Below are positions 57,493-64,000 of a stretch of DNA of 64,000 nt, piece after piece (position 1 is the stretch's first letter; every line of letters begins with the position of its first letter). The notes under the pieces are model-generated. The model did not search any database. It worked only from the letters and a program-made list of their open reading frames with translations, and was not told the origin of the DNA. Position numbers and translations under genes: made by a program. The stretch is from Lineus longissimus (taxonomy: Eukaryota; Nemertea; Pilidiophora; Heteronemertea; Lineidae): assembly GCF_910592395.1 (NCBI RefSeq), contig NC_088323.1, forward strand, positions 4,402,001-4,466,000, in the 5' to 3' direction.

Positions 57493-60400
57493 TCAATCCT
57501 GTGTAGACTGTGTATACTGGGTCCCAGGTAACTGGTCAAGGTCATAAAGAACATGTGTAATAGGTTTGCCATGCAGGCAGGTGTCTGTGTCATGAGGTAA
57601 TGTGTCCCAGGTTTGATCTAGTATGTCTACAATTTCAGATCGACCAATGTTACTCGATAAGTGCCGACTCATTCTTACTGCTTCAGCCTGAAAATTTAGA
57701 TTAAACGTATTAGTTAGGCAATTTAGTAGGATGTGATAGAATTAAACATGAGAAAACAAGCACACTATTAATTGCGTCTCAAAAGACTTTGGGTGCTGTG
57801 GGCATTCAGGAATAAAGTTTTATCAAAACCAAATGGCCCAGAGATACAACCCTGGCTTCTCCCACAGCCAGTGGACAAATTGTGAGATAGACTAGCCAAA
57901 TGACCAACTCGGCTCAGCGATACCTGCCATTGAAATACTTACAATAGAAAGGAGCTCTCACTGACCTTGAAATAATTGATGACCTTGAGGGGTCGACACT
58001 CTTTCAGCGTTGCTTGTGGACTCTGCTGGATATGATTCAAGATTTCTTTGAGGTCGCTTTCGTCATACCAAGTAATCAATGATGCCGTCATTTGCACAAT
58101 CTCGTAGTCGTTTGTATCTATCGGTTGAAAAAATACCATTTTGACAAAACTGTAGAGCCAAGGCACAGGGAGTGAAGTTGTTTGCACTCATGAGAGAAAG
58201 GAAAAGATTCTGACAGTAAGCCAATTTTTTTAACTGAAGGATAAGCAAATGACCTGGGCCACCAGATGTGCAATATTGGCGGGTCCAAGGATTTGGCCAA
58301 AGTTGCCAGCAAGAATCAGGATGTTGCCTTTTCCATACCCCCCCCCCCCCCCCCCCCCCCCTCAACAAATGGAACAAACCTACCTCCAACTTTTTTCACT
58401 CTGAAGCCATTCTTGATCAACCTTTCATCTTCAATGAAGTGGTTGGTATCAGGAAAGTATTGTTTCTTCTTTAGGCTGTCTAATACCTCAATTAATGATG
58501 CATCAAACCTGAAAATGAAATCAAATGCATGCAGTAGAGCCAGTGTTATTTATGTGCATTTTATTTTCGCATTTGCAACTGGCTATTCAATCTGGCTATT
58601 CAATTGCAAAATTACATTATATTGATGCTGATCATATTTATTGATTTCTTTGGTTTTATAAAGGTTTAAAGACCCTTGAATTATTTCCTGATTATGCTTA
58701 AATGATAGCACATGTATACCTAATCCCATGATTGAGCACTCAAAATGAATGCAGACTCTAAACTTGGCTTAGCTGAAACTATTGGTCAGTGCAAACCAAG
58801 AAACACAACAGCCTCCTTACTTTAGTTTGATCGTCATATTCATTGGTTCGCATAAGATCTGGTGATTTGCCATCATCTTATGGTAGAGTAGAATCTCCTG
58901 TGCTCTCCAGTGGTTGAACAACAACAGTTTGTTACCATGACAACAAGTCCAGATCCCGAGGGACTTCAGTGGACCGATTGGGTTTGGTCGATCTTCTTGT
59001 CTTTGACTAGGAAATAAAGCACAGGAGTACGTCAAAGTTTGGTCACAAAATGAAAAGACGTTTGCCTGGACATAGGCACAAGGTACAAAAAAACCTCCCT
59101 TCCCAATGACTGAAGGATCTGCTACATATTTTGTTCCTGACCTATTTCCAATGTATCCCCCCGCCCCCCACCCCCCAAAGATTCCAGACAGATTTATGTT
59201 GCCGACAAGATCCAACAAGTTGGATTTTGATCAGGAAGGAATCGGATAAGAGACATGTAGGCTTGCAGATTCAATGTCATGTCATTTCTTTGCAGAATGT
59301 TCCCAACGTTGCCGATACATTCCTGACAGCCATCAAGAATGCTTCAAGAAGATAATGGATCACATGCATTATGAAAGCCCTGCCTCAATGCTCTTACCTC
59401 TGCGTCAACTTGAAACCCAAAGAAAACTTGGCTTTCAACTCATCCAAGGAGAACGTTACTGTTTGACCATCTCTGTGTTCTGGCTTGCTATCATCAATAA
59501 TGATCTTCTCAACCTTCCTCTTCTTTTGAGATGGTTTAGCCACTCTCTCGCCAGATTTGGATGCCATATTATCCCCTGAATTTCTGACGATGCTGTCTTT
59601 TGATACCTCTTCAACTCCCTTTTTGTGCTTTTCTTTCTGTTGAACAAGGGAGTCTTGCCAGTACCTAGGAATGAATAAAACTGTTTAAATGGAGAGGTCC
59701 AAGGGGATCCTGATTACGCGTGTGGAATACTGAAAGCAAAGATAGTGCCCTCCCTCCCTCTTATCTGTTATCCAGTGACTACATTATCCCTTTAAAGAAT
59801 CACCTTTCTCTCTCCTTATATTCCATATCTTCATACTGCTTTCTCTCTGGCGATTGAAGCTCGCTCCATTCCTGTTTCAGAAGGTACTTAACTTCAAACC
59901 TGTCTGCGTCTGGATTGTCCGCCATGACTGAAATCAAGAAAAAGGTTTTACAAAATGTAGTAATATGGGTCCGATGCAGAGATAGGTAACATGTCCAGTC
60001 AGGGGAAATGAGTTCGAGACTTCGATCTGGCTGTTGAGTTTCTCTAATAAGCCTATTTTTAACCACTTTGGTATTAGCAGCTTATAACCCGTGTTGCGTT
60101 ATGCCTCCCTGTCCAGTCTCTTGAAAAGAATGTGGTTCATGGAAAGACCAAACATTCTATTGCTTTCGGGCATCGAATAATTTTGAGACAGTCCCTTACC
60201 GATATCCTTATGGTCTTTGACAAAAAGTTCAAAAGCTGTGTTTGGTGTTGTGCTTGGTTTTCCCATGGACTCCATCAGTGTCTTCTGCCCTGCACTCAGT
60301 TCAGCTGTAACTGCTCTCTTCACTGGTCTATTCTGGGCCTCAGCAGCACAGCTGCTTTTGCTAGCAGACACCGATGGACGAGCTGTGAGGAGTTTCACGG

Positions 60401-63400
60401 GCTGAAAAAGACAAAAAGGGAGACGGATCAAATTTTAAGGTGCATATCCCAGTCACTCGTCCACCGACAGATGGTCTCAGCATTGCCTAACTCAGGTGAT
60501 GGGCTGAACGCACCAACCACAAGAACAGGAATGGAAATTCATCTATGGATTAGTTAAATACAAAGGTGACAGGTTAATATGCCTTTCTGAATAATTCTTA
60601 CCTCCACACTCCTCCCACATTTATCAACAAGCCCAGTTCCTTTGCTCCAAATATCACTGATCGACAATCGTCCCTGGGGTCCCTCTTTTGATAAAGATTC
60701 CATATCCTCCGCACCATCAATCTGCTCTCCACCAACAAGTTTTGAATCTCCTTCGTGAAGTTGAGTATAGCTGCCGGACTTGTTCTCAGATGGCACCGCC
60801 ATCATGCTGTCCCATGAAGCCTCGGAGTCTGATGCAGCACTTATTCTGCGCTGACCAAGCAATGAAAGATCATCCCCTTTAGGCCCCATTGCTTTATGAA
60901 GTTTTTCATAACCACCACTCAGAATATCACATTGGTCACGAAAACTCGACTGCTGTTCAAAATCCATTGAAACATCCCTGGCTGCATCTCTTTCTTCTGA
61001 TCCACAGCTAGGTCTATTATTTGTGTCCAAATCACTAAAAACAAAACCAGGTTTTTGATTTGTAATTCTATCACCAGTTGTTCCTGCTTGCAAATCTTGC
61101 AAAAGTGGGTGCTCAAAGATTTCATTGAAATCTTCCAAAACATTTGATTCATAAAGACTCTTGTCCTCTACTGTTGCACCCAGGTTACCACCTGATACCC
61201 TCTGGTGAAAAATGACATCACTTGCCCCAATTTCAACATTATTGGACGAGTGATAGGCATTATGAGGCATAAGTACAGTACCATGCATAAAACCATCATC
61301 ACTTCTCAAGTTACTGGAGTTACCGATATAAGCACATGAATTAGGATCCTCCCCCTCTCCCATTGTCACAGAATCCTTCTCTTTTGAAACCAAACAATCC
61401 TCCCTTTCCCTGTTCACAGAAGCAGATGTGACATCTCTCAATGTAAATCTGCCTTCCAAGTCAGTGTTTGTCTCACCAAGGTCACAATGCTGAGATACAA
61501 CAACAACAGATCCACAGCCGTACTTCTCTTCCTCTAAATTTCTTGACTCTAAGTCAACTCTAGATCCACAATCAACTTCGTCAACACTTGAGTACAAATT
61601 GTCCGGCTTCATTTGATGCTGTTTGTCATTGTCATTGTTATTCTCCAAATCAACATTCTCTGACTCTTTTGATTTCATCTTTTCTTCCAAGGAGCCATAC
61701 AGATCAGATAACAAATTTTCCAACGCTTCGAGAATTTCCACCTGAAAATGAAGAAGATTGGACTCCTAAGTTAGGCAATCAAAGTTAAAAGCGTTCAAAA
61801 TGTTACTGAATTCTGCCATGATTTGTGCATAACAAATGCTATGCTCTTTGAGGAGTAAGATTAAGCTGACTGGAAAATATGGCTCCTTGACTTCTAAATG
61901 GGAAATGTGTCAGCACAGAGACATTTTTCTCCTACTGAAAATACTTTGACCTCGTGACACGACAGATTTAAAGTTATAGAGTGACAGTTTAATTAAAGAT
62001 ATATGAATTTGAAAGATTTGTCAGTGACGGTACCTTATGGTGGAACATTACTTGTGTTTTGTTGGGGTCGAGGTTCACATCTAGACCAGTAGGTGTCACG
62101 TTAAGACTCACAAAAGCAACCGGATATCGTGATGTTTCTGAGTTGGTCCCTGCTGTGAAGTACTTTTTGAGAAGCTGGAAATATGAGCAGAAGTATTCTC
62201 AATCCTGGAATAATCATGCAACCCACATTTGAACAGGAGGTCCCAGTGAACTCGAGTTTGTAGTCCGACGTGGCTACTATATCTTCATGTCTGGCTAACC
62301 ATTCCTGCCAAAAACACGGCACTCGTCAAAGGAAGCTGCCATTTATATTGTGTGACATCACAAGATGACCTATTACATTACATTTTAAAAAGTCAGTAAA
62401 CTAGCTGAAGTTGCTGCACTTTCATTGATCATTGATGTAACAATCTTTAAGAGTAACAAGGATCTGGAATTGATCAACTGAATAACACTACATACACTGT
62501 ACCTTTTCAATGTCTTTGTTGATAACTGGTCTTTTGTTGACAAATATGAATGTGCGATCACTATTGGTTCTGCCAGTCACCTGTAGGTTTGAACTAGGGC
62601 GTGGCAGGTACGATTCAATGTCCACCTGGAAGAAATTGGGCATTACATATCGATAATTTGAGATTTAGAGAGTTGATTTTTAGTGAACACAAAGTGCAAG
62701 AGTGTGGAACTTGAGCCGGTTGATTGCGAGTCCAACTATCACTGTGCCAAGTCAATATCGTTGAATAACTAGGCACAACTTAGTACCCTCTATCATACCA
62801 ATGGAAGTTTGTGATAACCATGACCATCAGTGCTGGCCCAACTTTATCTCGAGACCCTCCTCTGAATGTACATCATGAGATACATACCTCCTCATCATGG
62901 TAGTCGTGGTACTCCATGAAATTCACACAAGCAGACCCAAGAACATTAAGCAGCACCATTCTGTAATTAGCCACGACACTCTTCTGCCAAAGACTCTCCT
63001 TATTATGGTGTAAAGTAAGGCGAATCTCTGGATGAATGATACCAAATGCCATAACTAAATCTTCAACATTTTTCAAGCATTCTTTTTTCTTTTTTGCTGT
63101 GTTATAGAACTGGCGCCGGACTGGGAGGTCTTTGAAAAGACATGTTGCAATGACTGTGGTCCCTGAAAAATAAAAAAGTTGGGAGCTTTAGTCTGCTTGA
63201 GTAGACTAGCTATTGCACAGGCCAGAACCGTGTTTTTGTGTGCCACTACACTTTGGTGCCAATAAGGTTTATTTGTGTATTGACTTAGTCTTCAACCACA
63301 ATGAGTGGCTTAATTTCTCACAAGCTCAGAGCTTTAATATTTGTAATCAAATCAACCAACCTTGTCCCATGTGTGAAGGAGTCTTCGACTTGATCTGTCC

Positions 63401-64000
63401 CTTGTGGTCCAGACTGTATGTATAGCCGATAAGGTCATCAGCTGTCTTAGTTGTTATGGCAACATTAGAAACAGCACATAAGGAACCTAGAATATACATC
63501 AGAAGTTATCTGAGTTAAATTTTCAAACAGAGAAACTAATTCTTCAATCAGCAACTGCATGTCTAAACGTGTACATCAATGCATTCACTCAAAATGCTGA
63601 AGATAAGATTCAGATAGTCAACCCAGAAACCACAATCCCCGGGCTTTGAGCTGGCTCTAACCAATGTACCACTGATCTCCCAGATTTTCCTGGAAGTACC
63701 TATCATGAGGACTCACCTAATGCCTCTCCTCTAAATCCATAAGAAACCAAGCCCTCCAAGTCTGCATGTGACTTTATCTTTGAAGTATAATGTGGCTGTC
63801 CCATGAATTCTGTATCCTCGGTTTTGATGCCAGAGCCATTATCCCTCACTTCTATCTTATCAAATCCAAAATTCTCCTGGAAATACACATTTTAATTGAA
63901 AAAAATAGAGGGTGGCTCATTAGGATCACATTCGGTGTACGTGACCCCCCCCCCTCCCAGGTCAATCAGATCCCTAGAAAACGTATTGCAGCACTTATAT
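57493..64000 (-). CDS. PMS1: DNA mismatch-repair protein PMS1 (MutL family), N-terminus beyond window
   Basis: Nuclear MutL homologue. Thirteen exons right to left: 63876-63717, 63486-63361, 63162-62888, 62625-62503, 62174-62034, 61741-60602, 60401-60200, 59927-59804, 59664-59398, 59006-58821, 58508-58384, 58117-57966, 57687-57493, totalling 1071 residues in frame. About 45 residues with GHKL motif I are missing upstream. GHKL motifs seen: [12 protein letters not shown] and GFRGEALG; then LPVRRQFY and [15 protein letters not shown]. An acidic, low-complexity 380-residue exon separates them from an HMG box ([28 protein letters not shown]), the feature that separates PMS1 from PMS2. QKKRKVEK is a likely nuclear localisation signal. 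No DQHA-type endonuclease motif is present, as in known PMS1. The 24-base C run at 58338 lies in an intron. Confidence 0.95.
58338..58361. repeat. Poly-C tract (24 C) in a PMS1 intron
   Basis: 24 consecutive C on the plus strand (G in the transcript), 22 nt downstream of the exon 58508-58384 donor. Similar C or G runs are at 22388, 23601, 35498, 42340 and 63940. Confidence 0.9.

Noticed and set aside
1-64000. CRISPR arrays, prokaryotic operons, ribosomal RNA genes
   Set aside because: The window is eukaryotic and intron-rich; the tandem repeats are minisatellites with no spacer-repeat architecture, and no rRNA-like sequence was seen.

Overview
This is nuclear DNA from an invertebrate animal. 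Nearly every gene is split by GT-AG introns, exons are short and mostly joined in compatible phase, and the encoded families are metazoan. My best guess is a marine lophotrochozoan (mollusc, brachiopod or annelid type), because the insect-type gustatory-receptor-like family is known there and the short word acatgta/tacatgta is scattered everywhere. An ambulacrarian is not excluded. All gene models below were built by hand from splice sites and reading phase; no search was run.

Layout. (1) 1-14000, plus: the 3' three quarters of an ABCB1/MDR-type full transporter in 20 coding exon positions, one of which exists as two adjacent equal-length copies, followed by a ~2.8 kb 3' UTR carrying a piggyBac-like miniature element. 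(2) 14335-17955: a 3.6 kb minisatellite with a 45-bp unit. (3) 18411-23009, plus: a gustatory-receptor-like locus with two large homologous 5' exons and only one set of three small 3' exons. (4) 23801-26061, minus: an OVCA2-type serine hydrolase in seven exons, divergent from coatomer zeta (COPZ, 26132-29630, plus); the two start codons are only about 70 bp apart. (5) 30295-30830: a decayed minisatellite. (6) 31389-32759, minus: an intronless-CDS SOCS-box protein, divergent from COA3 (33186-33818, plus). (7) 37129-39980, plus: a coiled-coil plus Death-domain protein, convergent with an ENT4/PMAT-like nucleoside transporter (40974-45087, minus), whose first intron holds a ~300-bp-period interspersed repeat with perfect DR3 nuclear-receptor motifs. 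(8) 48863-52996, plus: an NCKX5-like Na/Ca-K exchanger, convergent with a class I methyltransferase (53264-54950, minus), which is divergent from TOMM7 (55428-56099, plus). (9) 57493-64000, minus: PMS1 mismatch-repair protein with its HMG box, missing only its N-terminal exon(s) beyond the window.

The genes are mostly housekeeping or membrane-transport functions and are not an operon or pathway. The notable biology is in gene architecture: a pair of apparently mutually exclusive exons encoding the TM6 segment of the ABC transporter with an RNA hairpin between them, and a receptor locus where two alternative N-terminal halves seem to share one C-terminal half.
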